Assembly: GCA_032622095.1 (NCBI GenBank)
Contig: CP136066.1
Span: 116,147,319-116,211,318 of the forward strand
Direction of reading: 5' to 3'
DNA from: Siphonodentalium dalli
Taxonomy: Eukaryota; Mollusca; Scaphopoda; Gadilida; Siphonodentaliidae
DNA length: 64,000 bases
Shown: positions 23,636-34,443 of the stretch, in pieces
Layout: every line of letters begins with the position of its first letter
Position numbering within the stretch: position 1 is the first letter of the stretch
Translations under genes and position numbers: made by a program
The notes under the pieces: model-generated
The model's input: the letters and a program-made list of their open reading frames with translations, nothing else
Database searches by the model: none
What the model was told of the DNA's origin: nothing

Positions 23636-25131
23636 AGGAAATTGTTGATGGACACATGCACACATGGACGACGGACACCAACCCATGGCAATAGCTCAAA
23701 CTTACAAAGTAAGTTGAGCTAAAAATGTGTATACATTTATATAGTTTAACATGCATAAAGTTTAATGTAATCGCGAATTACTGGACCGGTGGACTAATTC
23801 ACTGAATGAACTGGTTGTACTTGCTCAAATGGAACTGAATGGACTGCTCATTTCAGCTGGACCGGCATACAAAGCATTGAATGACCATGGGCTGCTAAGT
23901 TCAGCTGGAGCAGTAGACAAAGTATTGTATGGGCTGCTCATTTCAGCTCGAACGGTAGACAAAGCATTGAATGGACTGGTCATTTAAGCTTGACAGGCAG
24001 ACAAAGCAAAGGATGCTCGTATATACATGTACATGTATAGATATAAATTACTAGGGTGATGCAATGAAACATAAAATGTTCACATGTGGCTGATGTACTA
24101 TTAAATTGTTACTTATGTTATCCACTATTCTTACCAATACATCATTATAAGCATTATTGTATTCTGATGTGATTTTATGTGTGAGTAATTGCTTCAGTAA
24201 CTCACAGACCCACCAGGGACTGTCAGGATTCACAGACAAAGGATATTATTGATTTGTTATCCAGTATTAAGAGGATTATTGAAGCAAAACGAAGCCAATA
24301 ATGTGTAAATTGCCATAAAGCCAATCCATTCATAAATCAAACAGAGCTGTTCATTCAACACTCTGCTTACAGGTTCAACCAAAGCAAGGTGCTCGTTCAG
24401 TGTTTTGTATACAGTTGCAATAAAAACTACCAGTTTATTCAATATTGGGAACAGGTACATATACTGTCTGCCAGTCCATCTGAAATGAGCAGCCCACTCA
24501 ATGCTTTCTCTTAATGTCAAACTGAAATGACCAGTCCATTCAATGCTTTGTCTGCCGGTCCAGCTGAAATGACCAGTCTATTCAATGCTTTGTCTACTGC
24601 TCGAGCTGAAATGACAAGTCAATTCAATGCTTTGTCTGCCTGTCAAGCTTAAATGACCAGTCCATTCAATGCTTTGTCTACTGGTCCAGCTGAAATGACC
24701 AGTCTATTCAATGCTTTGTCTACTGCTCCAGCTGAAATGACCAGTCAATTCAATGCTTTGTCTGCCTGTCAAGCTTAAATGACCAGTCCATTCAATGCTT
24801 TGTCTACCGTTCGAGCTGAAATGAGCAGCCCATACAATACTTTGTCTACTGCTCCAGCTGAACTTAGCAGCCCATGGTCATTCAATGCTTTGTATGCCGG
24901 TCCAGCTGAAATGAGCAATCCATTCAGTTCCATTTGAGCAAGTACAACCAGTTCATTCAGTGAATTAGTCCACCGGTCCAGTAATTCGCGATTACATTAA
25001 ACTTTTAATAATGCATGTTAAACTATATAAATGTATACACATTTTTAGCTCAACTTACTTTGTAAGTTTGAGCTATTGCCATGGGTTGGTGTCCGTCGTC
25101 CATGTGTGCATGTGTCCATCAACAATTTCCT
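23636..25131. repeat. Long inverted repeat with 0.37-kb arms and a repeat-filled loop
   Basis: Arms 23636-24008 and 24754-25131 are near-identical inverted copies. Each carries, from outside inwards, GGAAATTGTTGATGG, a family A head, GTGTATACATTTATATAG, a CCGGTGGACTAATTCACTG block and several 42-bp repeats. The loop of about 745 bp contains non-repeated text and the rest of the 42-bp array. The right arm runs on into the family A element at 25047, so the inversion captured a family A head. Confidence 0.78.
24475..24960. repeat. 42-bp tandem repeat (GCTGAAATGACCAGTCCATT)
   Basis: About ten copies built on GCTGAAATGACCAGTCCATT and CAATGCTTTGTCTACCGGTC. The spacing is 42 bp (for example 24563 to 24605). 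Inverted copies lie in the left arm at about 23830-24008. Confidence 0.82.
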
Positions 25132-27496
25132 TTGGTGTGGGCTACAGGTCGTATCTTTGGTCTGATCTTTATGAAATTTGTCATGAATGTTGACATTGAC
25201 ATGTACATGTAGATGGGAACGAGTCATTTTGGGGCATTCAGCCAAATAATAGCCGCTTGTGGCCATCTTGGATTTCAAAATTGAATCCATTGGCGCGGGC
25301 TACAGGCCGTACTGTTTGTGTGATCATCATAAAATTTGTCATGAATGTTAACATTTACATGTAGATGGGAACGAGTCATTTTAGGATCATTCAGCCAAAA
25401 AACATGGCCGCTGGTGGCCATCTTGGATTTTACTCTTTGCATCACTAAATCCTTTGACACATCCTACAAACCACATCTCTGATCCGATCATCACCAAACT
25501 TCACATGGAGCATCGGGGTGACCTCTAGATGGGAACGAGTCATTTTGGCGTTATTTGGCCAAAAAATATGGCCGCCGTCAGCCATCTTGGATTTTACTCT
25601 TTGCATCACTAAATACTTTCGCGCTGGCTACAGGTCGTATCTTTGGTCGGATCTTTATTAAATTTGTCATGAATGTTGACATGTACCGGGTAGATGGAAA
25701 CGAGTCATTTTGGGGTCATTCGGTCAAAAAACATGGCCGCTGGTGGCCAGTTTGGATTTCAAATTTGAATCCATTGGTGCGGGCAACAGGCCGTACTGTT
25801 TGTGTGATCATCATAAAATTTGTCAGGAATGTTGACATTTACATGTAGATGGGAACGAGTCATTTTAGGATCATTCGGCCGCTGGTGGCCATCTTGGATT
25901 TTACACTTTGCATCACTAAATCCTTTGACACATCCTACAGACCACATCTCTGATCTGATCATCACCAAACTTCATATTGATCATCGGGGTGACCTCTAGA
26001 TGGGAACAAGTTATTTTGGAGTCATTTGGCCAAAAAACATGGCCGCCGTCAGCCATCTTGGATTTTACTCTTTGCATCACTAAATACTTTAACACACCCT
26101 ACAGACCACAACCCTGATCCGATCATCACCAAACGTCATATTCATCATTGGGGTGGCCCCTAGTTGGGCACGAATCATTTTGGGGTAATTCGGCCAAAAA
26201 ACATGGCCGCTGGTGGCCATCTTTGATTTCAAAATTGGTCGGATCTTTATTAAATTTGTCATGAATGTTGACATGTACCGGGTAGATGGAAACGAGTCAT
26301 TTTGGGGTCATTCGGTCAAAAAACATGGCCGCTGGTGGCCAGTTTGGATTTCAAATTTGAATCCATTGGTGCGGGCAACAGGCCGTACTGTTTGTGTGAT
26401 CATCATAAAATTTGTCAGGAATGTTGACATTTACATGTAGATGGGAACGAGTCATTTTAGGATCATTCGGCCGCTGGTGGCCATCTTGGATTTTACACTT
26501 TGCATCACTAAATCCTTTGACACATCCTACAGACCACATCTCTGATCTGATCATCACCAAACTTCATATTGATCATCGGGGTGACCTCTAGATGGGAACA
26601 AGTTATTTTGGGGTCATTTGGCCAAAAAACATGGCCGCCGTCAGCCATCTTGGATTTTACTCTTTGCATCACTAAATACTTTCACACACCCTACAGACCA
26701 CAACCCTGATCCGATCATCACCAAACGTCATATTCATCATTGGGGTGGCCCCTAGTTGGGCACGAATCATTTTGGGGTAATTCGGCCAAAAAACATGGCC
26801 GCTGGTGGCCATCTTTGATTTCAAAATTGAATCCATTGGCGCGGGCTACAGGCCGTACTGTTTGTCTGATCATCATAATTTTTTTTATGAATGTTGATAT
26901 TTACATGTAGATGGGAATGAGACATTTTAGGATCAATCGGGCAAAAACATGGCCACTGGTGGCCATCTTGGATTTTACTCTTTGCATCACTAAATCCTTT
27001 GACACATCCTACAGACCACATCCCTGATCCGATCATCACCAAACTTCATATGGATCATCGGGGTGATCTCTAGATGGGAACGAGTCATTTTGGGGTCATT
27101 TGGCCAAAAAACATGGCCACCGGCAGCCATCTTGGATTTTACTCTTTGCATCACTAAATACTTTGACACGCCCTACATGCCACATCCCTGATCTGATCAT
27201 CACCAAACTTCATATGGATCATCGGGGTGACCTCTTGATGAGAACGAGTCATTTGGGGGGTCATTGAGCCAAAAACCATGGCCGCTGGTGGCCATCTTGG
27301 ATTTCAAAATTGAATCCGTTGACGCGGGCTACTGGTTCTACTTCCATCAATATTTATTTTTTGGTCTCTCTTCACATTTACATCTTGTCTTACTTAGACA
27401 TTTCAATTAGCACCTTTCCTAATTCCTCCATTTACTGTCAACCATTAAATTATTCCCCTACCTAAGTTGAGCTACAGTGTCATTGACACTTTCATT
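25047..27496 (+). mobile_element. Complete family A element, subfamily 2, with an internal recent duplication
   Basis: Head AGCTCAACTTAC...GTTTGAGCT after a T run; core monomers of mixed type (many with CACATCCCTGATCCGATCAT and TCATCGGGGTGACCTCTAG); tail GTTGAGCT plus AGTGTCATTGACACT, ending TTTCATT at 27496. It is 2.45 kb, close to the other complete copies (2448, 2372 and 2549 bp). It contains two nearly identical 592-bp blocks (25645-26236 and 26237-26828). The reading frames inside are repeats of each other and not genes. Confidence 0.74.
25645..26828 (+). repeat. 592-bp higher-order tandem duplication inside the family A core
   Basis: The block from GGTCGGATCTTTATTAAATT to CATCTTTGATTTCAAAATTG occurs twice back to back with a period of 592 bp. 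I noticed only two or three single-base differences (for example TTTTGGAGTC against TTTTGGGGTC), so it is much younger than the surrounding monomers. Confidence 0.82.
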
Positions 27497-27497
27497 T

Positions 27498-27954
27498 TAT
27501 ACCCCCATCCCAAAAGATGGGTGGTATTCTGGATTACATGCGTCCGTCCGACTGTCTAGTCGTCCGTCCATCTATCTGTGTGTCACTCACATATCTCAAC
27601 CATGAATTGGATATCGATGAAAATTTTGGCATGCAGGTTTGGCATCAGGACGGCTTTCCAAAGAGGGTTTCATTGATGTTATTCACATTTTCCATTCAAG
27701 AGTTACATGTATCCCTCTATGTTTATCTGAAAAAGTTGGATTTCTGTCCATCCGCTACTATATCTCAACCATGGGTTATCGGATCTCGATGAAATTTGGT
27801 ATGCAGGTTTGGCATCTGAGGAGGGCTTGCAAAAGAGAGTTCATTGACATAGGTCACATTTTCCATTCAAGTGTTATCCCTCTTTGTTTATCTGCAAATG
27901 TTGGATTTCCGTCCTTTAGAATTGTCCACTGATTTGTTTGATCATCACATTTTT
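27498..27954 (+). mobile_element. TATACCCCC-headed element (family E-like), tail not seen
   Basis: Head TATACCCCCATCCC / GATGGGTGGTAT (27498-27528), then CGTCCGTCCGACTGTC, then two core repeats with ATATCTCAACCATG, ATGAAAATTTTGGCATGCAGG and TTTCCATTCAAG(A/T)GTTA. It begins immediately after the tail of the preceding family A element and is cut by the next head at 27955. Confidence 0.55.
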
Positions 27955-30326
27955 AGCTCAACTTTACTTTGTAAAGTTTGAGCTATTGCCATGGCTTTGT
28001 CGTCCGTGTGTACGTGTGTGCGTGTGTACGTAAGGCGTCAACAATGCAGGCTACAGGTCTTACCTTTGGTCGGATCATTATGAAATTTGTCATAGCTGTT
28101 GACATCAACATTTAGACCAGAATGATTAATTTTGGGGTCATTCGGAAAAAAAAACATGGCCGCCAGTGGCCATATTGGATTTCAAAATTCAATCCATTAG
28201 CACGGGCTACAGGCCGTACTATTTATCTGATCATTATGAAATTTGTCATGGATGTTAATATTGACATGTAGATGGGAACGAGTAATTTTGGAGTCATTCG
28301 GCCCAAAAACATGGCCGCCAGCAGCCATCTTGGATTTTACTCTTTGTATGACTAAATTATTTAGCACGGGCTAAAGGTTGTACTTTTAGTCTGATCATCA
28401 TAAAATTTGTCAAGAATGTTAATAATGACATGTAGATGGGAACGAGTCATTTTGGGGTCATTCGGCCAAAAAACATGGCCGCCAGCACCCATCTTGGATT
28501 TTACTCTTTGTATGACTAAATCCTTTAGCACGGGCTACATGTCGGACCTTTAGTCTGATCATCATAAAATTTGTCATGGCTGTTAATATTGACATGTAGA
28601 TGGGAACGAGTCATTTTGGGGTCATTCGGCCCAAAAACATGGTCGCCAGCAGCCATCTTGGATTTTACTCTTTGTATGACTAAATCCTTTAGCACGGGCT
28701 ACAGGTCCTACTTTTAGTCTGATCATCATGAAATTTGTCATGAATGTTAATAATGACATGTAGATGGGAACGAGTCATTTTGGGGTCATTCGGCCGAAAA
28801 ACATGGCCGCCAGCAGCCATCTTGGATTTTACTCTTTGTATGACTAAATCCTTTAGCACGGGCTACAGGTCGTACCTTTAGTCTGATCATCATAAAATTT
28901 GTCATGTTTGTTGAAATTGGAATGTAGATGGGAACGAGTCATTTTGGGGTCGTTCGGACAAAAAACATGGCCGCCAGTGGCCATCTTGGATTTTACTCTT
29001 TGTATGACTAAATCCTTTAGCACGGGCTACAGGTTGTACCTTTAGTCTGATCATCATGAAATTTGTCATGAATGTTAATAATGACATGTAGATGGGAACG
29101 AGTCATTTTGGGGTCATTCGGCCGAAAAACATGGCCGCCAGCAGCCATCTTGGATTTTACTCTTTGTATGACTAAATCCTTTAGCACGGGCTACAGGTCG
29201 TACCTTTAGTCTGATCATCATAAATTTGTCATGTTTGTTGAAATTGGAATGTAGATGGGAACGAGTCATTTTGGGGTCATTCGGACAAAAAACATGGCCG
29301 CCAGCGGCCATCTTGGATTTAAAAATTTAATTCATTAGCACGGGCCACAGGTCGTACTGTTCGTCTGATCATCATGAAATTTGTCATGGATGTTAACAAT
29401 GACATGTAGATGGGAAACGAGTAATTTTGGGGTCATTCGGCCAAAAAACATGGTCGCCAGCAGCCATCTCGGATTTTACTCTTTGTATGACTAAATCCTT
29501 TAGCACGGGCTACAGGTTGTACCTTTAGTCTGATCATCATGAAATTTGTCATGAATGTTAATAATGACATGTAGATGGGAACGAGTAATTTTGGGGTCAT
29601 TCGGCCAAAAAACATGGTCGCCAGCAGCCATCTCGGATTTTACTCTTTGTATGACTAAATCCTTTAGCACGGGCTACAGGTTGTACCTTTAGTCTGATCA
29701 TCATAAAATTTGTAATGGATGTTAACAATGACATGTAGATGTGAACGAGTAATTTTGGGGTCATTCGGCCAAAAAACATGGTCGCCAGCAGCCATCTTGG
29801 ATTTTACTCTTTGTATGACTAAATCCTTTAGCATGGGCTACAGGTTATACCTTTAGTCTGATCATCATGAAATTTGTCATAAATGTTAATAATGACATGT
29901 TGAAGGGAACGAGTCATTTTGGGGTCATTCGGCCGAAAAACATGGCCGCCAGCAGCCATCTTGGATTTCAAAATTTAATCCATTAGCATGGGCCACAGGT
30001 CGTACTGTTCGTCTGATCATCATGAAATTTGTCATGGATGTTAATATTGACATGTAGATGGGAACGAGTAATTTTTGGGGTCATTTGGCCAAAAAACATG
30101 GCCGCCAGCAGCCATCTTGGATTTTACTCTTTGTATGACTAAATTCTTTAGCATGGGCTACAGGTCGTACCTTTAGTCTGATCGTCATAAAATTTTACTT
30201 TTCTCTTCATGTCTATAAACTAGTATTAGACATTCAACTTTCCACATTCCTAATCGCTCCATTGACTGTAATAAATTAAATTATTCCCTTTCCAAGTTGA
30301 GCTACAGTGTCATTGACACTTTCATT
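27955..30326 (+). mobile_element. Complete family A element, subfamily 1
   Basis: Head after ACATTTTT; GTCGTCCGTGTGTACGTGTG; about 13 monomers of about 164 bp. The pre-tail TTTCTCTTCATGTCTATAAA ... CCATTGACTGTAATA is shared with the copies ending at 18634 and 36992. The tail is GTTGAGCT plus AGTGTCATTGACACT. The first 250 bp are almost identical to those of the copy starting at 34444, indicating a recent common source. Confidence 0.76.
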
Positions 30327-30571
30327 TTCTCACAATTTGGTTTCCGATCTGCCCACATTTCAATTTTCACCATGGTGGTATCCCAGTACCCGTGGTGCAT
30401 CCTTTTGTTTTATTTGCTACCCATCCTGTTTGGAATCGGTTTAAAAAAAATTTTTTAGTGTTCCTGCTCTCAAGGATGGGTCAAATTCAAGGTCATTTTG
30501 CCACAATTTTGACAGGTTTTCAAGGGAGCCTTTATTCAGTGTCAGAGGGGCCTATGGCACATACATGTATT

Positions 30572-31213
30572 TATACCCCCCGCAACGAAGTTAGGGGGTG
30601 GGGTATACTGGAATCAGCTTGTCCGTCCGGCCGTGGACACAAATTTGTCCGGAGTTTTTCTCAGTCGTTTTTTGATCAATTTTCGTGAAACTTGGCACAG
30701 ACATCAACCACCATGGGAACCTGTGCACCTGCAATTATGACGTCTGTCGGACTTTTTTTGGTGGAGTTATCCCCCTTTTTCGACTTAGAAAATTTTCATA
30801 ACATGTATAATTTTGTCCGAGCTTTTATTCCTACATTTTTAGGTCAATTTTTTTTTAATCTTGGCACTGATATTTAGTACCATGGGAACCTGTGCACCTG
30901 CGATTATGATGTCTGTCCAAATTTTTTGTGGAGTTATTCCCCTTTTTCGACTTAAGAACATTTTCGCAACATGCATAATTTTGTCCGAGCTTTTATTCCT
31001 ACATTTTTCGGTCAATAGGTTTAAGATTAGGGTTAGAGTTGTGCACCTGCAATGGGAACTGTCATTTTATTATTTTAACTAAATGTTTACTGACATGTGA
31101 AACATCTTAGTATTTTAAAAACACCGGGGGCATCCTTAGTCCCATTGGGACAGTCACACCTCTAGTTTGATCTTACAATGTCTTTTGAGCTACAATGTCA
31201 TTGACACTTTCAT
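30572..31213 (+). mobile_element. Family E element: TATACCCCCCGC hairpin head with a family A-type tail
   Basis: The head TATACCCCCCGC...TTAGGGGGTGGGGTATA (30572-30607) is followed by CTTGTCCGTCCGGCCGTGG and two to three core repeats (ACCATGGGAACCTGTGCACC, GAGTTATCCCCCTTTTTCGA, ATTTTGTCCGAGCTTTTATT). The end is TTGAGCTACAATGTCATTGA then CACTTTCAT (31186-31213), which is the family A tail with one change in the stem. So an unrelated head and core share the same 3' terminus. Confidence 0.65.
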
Positions 31214-31599
31214 AATTTATGCCAAACTTTGTCTGGAAAGTTGAAAAAGACACAGAAAATGTTGAACAGATGATTTGTTTGGGGGAAATCCTAATGAAGC
31301 AGGGAATACACATCCAATCTCTGATTATAAATAAAACTTCTGAGGAGAAACTGGAAAAATATAGCTTTAATATTGAGTATATCATATTTTATGCCATGAT
31401 CATGGGTTGCATCATTTTCAGTTCGTCGCTTTAGGATAACACATTGTTAATTTTTCTCAGTTTTATCGAGGACGAGTCCTGTCATTATCTAAATGCATAC
31501 ATGTTTATTCATTGTTTTTCCATAACATATATATGTAAGTTAAACATGATACAATACATGTATGTCACATCAGTGGATTGGAGATAGTTCTTTATATTA

Positions 31600-32365
31600 C
31601 AGTTAAACTGCGTTAAGTCGAATTGCAAGGGACCGTTGGTTTACTTCGAGTTATCCGTGTGTTCGACTTAACCATTTCGACCATTTGGTGACCACAAATT
31701 CCAACTAGTCGAATTCATTTCAATCCGATAATAATTATTTTCAACCTTGTGCACGCTATATACCCACGCTATATCAATAGTCAGTGACTATGCTGATCAC
31801 ATACAACAGACGAGATGATATTTGTTCCGATTATTTATTGAATAATATAATAAAAACAACAGAATATGATAAGAAAACATCAACAAATTCTCGGTAGAAA
31901 TAACAAAACGCAGTACAATGTCGCAGCTATGCATTGCGTCATCGATTGTCGGGCTTGGTGCACTCTATGACCTTCATCATTTTCATTTCGTCTAATCCTC
32001 ACACGGGGAAATTGATCCATGCACCTGGTTAATATGTTAAAGAAACAATGCATTAGGACAAATAAAGACTCCAGGAAACTTCCCAGTTTTTTAGTCAATT
32101 GAATAGAAGCACACTGAGTTATAATCACATGGCGATGTATCGCCGACAGCGCTTCGACTTAACCATAGTAATTAGTGTTATAAGCTGGCTGGTGGGACCA
32201 AATTTCGTTTCGACTTAAGCGGAATTTCGACATACATGTATCCACCTTCGACTTAACTGTGATTATTCTATTGGTTTTGCACAGAAGCTCAGCCTGGACC
32301 AGGTAATGGCTTCGACTTAATTGGGTATTCGAGTTACCGACGTTCGACTTAACGAAGTTTGACTG
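31600..32365. mobile_element. Non-autonomous pogo/Tigger-like Tc1-mariner element
   Basis: The termini CAGTTAAACTGCGTTAAGTC and GACTTAACGAAGTTTGACTG are inverted repeats flanked by TA on both sides (31598-31599 and 32366-32367), the Tc1/mariner target. The terminal sequence and the repeated TTCGACTTAA motifs resemble the pogo/Tigger group. At 766 bp it carries no transposase; the 82-codon minus-strand frame at 31880-32128 shows no DDE motif. Confidence 0.75.
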
Positions 32366-32410
32366 TAGCCTCTAAAAATGAATATATAGGCTATATCATA
32401 TCAAAATGTT

Positions 32411-32640
32411 TATACCCAAGTTTTCGAAGAAAAATGGGGATATACATGTACATGATTGACTTTGCCTATATGTATGTCTGTCCATCGGTCCATCAAAATA
32501 GGGGCAAATGATGTTGGCATTCTCTGTTCTAGATTTGTCCTTTTTGTCTATCTGGCAATTATCTTGTTTTTTTGGTCCATCTGTTCAGATATCTCAGCAG
32601 ATCTCAATGAAATTTCGTATGGATGTTTTCCATCATGACT
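32411..32640 (+). mobile_element. TATACCC-headed element fragment (family E-like)
   Basis: Imperfect hairpin head TATACCCAAGTTTTC ... GGGGATATA (32411-32444), then GTCTGTCCATCGGTCC and core text GATATCTCAGCAGATCTCAA similar to 6830 and 27770. No tail. Confidence 0.4.
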
Positions 32641-32689
32641 GCTGTATTAGCTACCTACACATATTCTCGAAATAAGTGTCCTTTTTAAC

Positions 32690-32880
32690 GTGGTCCTCAG
32701 CCGTTAACAATGCGGTCATAACGTCAACACAACGCGGATGTGGCATTGATAACGCGTGGGTGTACATTGGGACTGCGTTGAAGTTTAATGCGGACCACGT
32801 TGAAGTTTAATGCTGACTGCGTTGAAGTTTAACGCGTTGCTCAGGAGTCAACGAGGTCGCGTAATGTCCCTGAATTGCAT
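32690..32880. repeat. CpG-rich degenerate minisatellite
   Basis: Repeats such as GTTGAAGTTTAATGCGGACC, AACGCGG and TGACTGCGTTGAAG form a short CpG-rich patch in AT-rich DNA. It ends GTCAACGAGGTCGCG and resembles the GTTAACGAGG / CGCGGT arrays next to the large units at 38904-61878. Confidence 0.5.
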
Positions 32881-32903
32881 TTACCGGTAGTCTACATGTA
32901 TTT

Positions 32904-33343
32904 TGTAGTATCTTTTCATTTTGTTTTATTTACGTTCACATTTGAATAATTTTGTGTTATTTTCCAACTCCTGGTCTCTGTTCGGACGCCGTTCAAAATG
33001 ATGTCGGCAAAATATCAAAGACGGTACAATAAATAAGCCCTTTAAGGGAAATAAGTTGTCCTGTTCCCGGTTGATAATATATAAATACTTGCAATGGAAT
33101 GCCCAGACATAACAGAGAATCGACAACATGTTAACATCACCGCCCTAATTAAATGTCTGACATGCCCACTATCAAAGGAAGACACACCTGTGAATTGTTA
33201 GGAAGAAATTCTGAACTTTGAAGTATCTTTTAATTTTGTTTTATTTACTTTCACATTTGAATAATTCCGTGATATTTTCCAACTCCTGGTCTCCGTTTGG
33301 ATGCCGTTCAAAATTATGTTGGAAAAATATCAAAGACGACACT
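32904..33343. repeat. Direct repeat of about 122 bp flanking 200 bp
   Basis: The block starting GTATCTTTTCATTTTGTTTT and containing TTTCCAACTCCTGGTCTC and CAAAGACG occurs at about 32904-33026 and 33223-33343, with roughly ten differences. The spacer has no coding content. It lies 75 bp upstream of exon 3. Confidence 0.75.
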
Positions 33344-33417
33344 CTGTTATCTGAAAGCACATTGTAGAACAATATGTACTCTCACAAGGTCACTGTCACT
33401 TGTTCTATCAATTTCAG

Positions 33418-33463
33418 GCAATTGAGAACACAAATGAGAGATTTGAGATCATAAGCTTGAAAG
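33418..33463 (+). CDS. PPP1R37: PPP1R37-like protein, coding exon 3 (46-bp microexon)
   Basis: Acceptor CTATCAATTTCAG and donor AAAG|GTATGG bound 15 codons plus one base. They read AIENTNERFEIISLK, and the last base begins the glycine completed by exon 4. The segment corresponds to the family stretch ending LDCLDLKGEKLD (recalled), where the first leucine-rich repeat begins. The phases fit both neighbours (0 in, 1 out). It is short enough that ab initio gene finders would probably miss it. Confidence 0.82.
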
Positions 33464-33918
33464 GTATGGCTAATAAACTTTTACCTTGTTTACAAGAAAA
33501 TATTTGGGTCAGCACAAATCTATCAGGGCATTTATAACTTTACAAATAATTGCCATTACCGACCTTGTGATGACATGGCATTAGTAATTCGAGTTTGATA
33601 GGTAGTAATTTGATAGGTAGTAATTTGAGAAAAACTTCATTTCTCCATTTTTGTCATAGTCTTGTCAGAAGAAAATAATTATGGCATGCAATGATGTCCA
33701 ATCCATCATTGTAGAGAGTTTAGCAAATTTATTTGATGTCCCAATCTCTGAGGACAATCATATCAACCAACATTGTGTGTTTCCTAAATTTGCAGGAAAG
33801 CTGTTTTTATATGTTTTTGGGTTCCATGTAGCCTAAGTCCTGGGGAAATTTAACCAATTAATTTCATGGAGAATATTTTGTTGTGTTTATAATTCTTTGA
33901 GCATTATTATTATTTTAG

Positions 33919-34019
33919 GTGAAAAATTGGACATTAAACATGTAGAATGCCTGGAACCTATCTTCAAACTGGTGCAGTTCAAAACTGTTGAGGTTGAGGC
34001 CTGTCACCTTGATTGTGAA
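33919..34019 (+). CDS. PPP1R37: PPP1R37-like protein, coding exon 4
   Basis: Acceptor TTATTATTTTAG, donor GAA|GTATGT. Two bases complete the glycine, then 33 codons read EKLDIKHVECLEPIFKLVQF and continue KTVEVEACHLDCE. This aligns with vertebrate GEKLDYKTCE...QFKVVDLEQTNLDE (recalled) and is the first leucine-rich-repeat helix/strand pair. It ends in phase 0 and joins exon 5 with no gap relative to the family. A stop follows if the frame is read through, so splicing is required. Confidence 0.86.
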
Positions 34020-34443
34020 GTATGTACATGTTAAAGGTTTATTCCAATTATTAATTATAAGGCCTAAATCCAGCCAACAACTGCAAGATATGTTCAATAA
34101 AGAATTTCTCTTGATCTACCCAGCAAAAATGCCTGAATTTCACATACCATCTTTATTGCATTATAGAATCTGAACAGCTATTAAGGGAAGACCACAATTG
34201 TAATACAATTGAGAGGTTAAAAATACAATTTAAATTTGTGTTTCACCCAGAGCTTATAGAATACTCAATAATTTCACTGAACAAGCAACTCATCAAATAG
34301 CTCTTGGCCTTTAGAATTTCATCCTATTAAAGATGGTCTATCTCTTCCTAAATAGGTGTTATAATGTTTCCAAGGTATAAAATAATAAAAATGAGTCAAA
34401 GACACCTGTCCAGAAATGCTTCTATCAATTGATATTGATTTTT

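Noticed and set aside
32904-33343. Pair of LTRs
   Set aside because: The direct repeats are only about 122 bp, with a spacer of about 200 bp, and lack TG...CA ends, primer-binding site or coding sequence.
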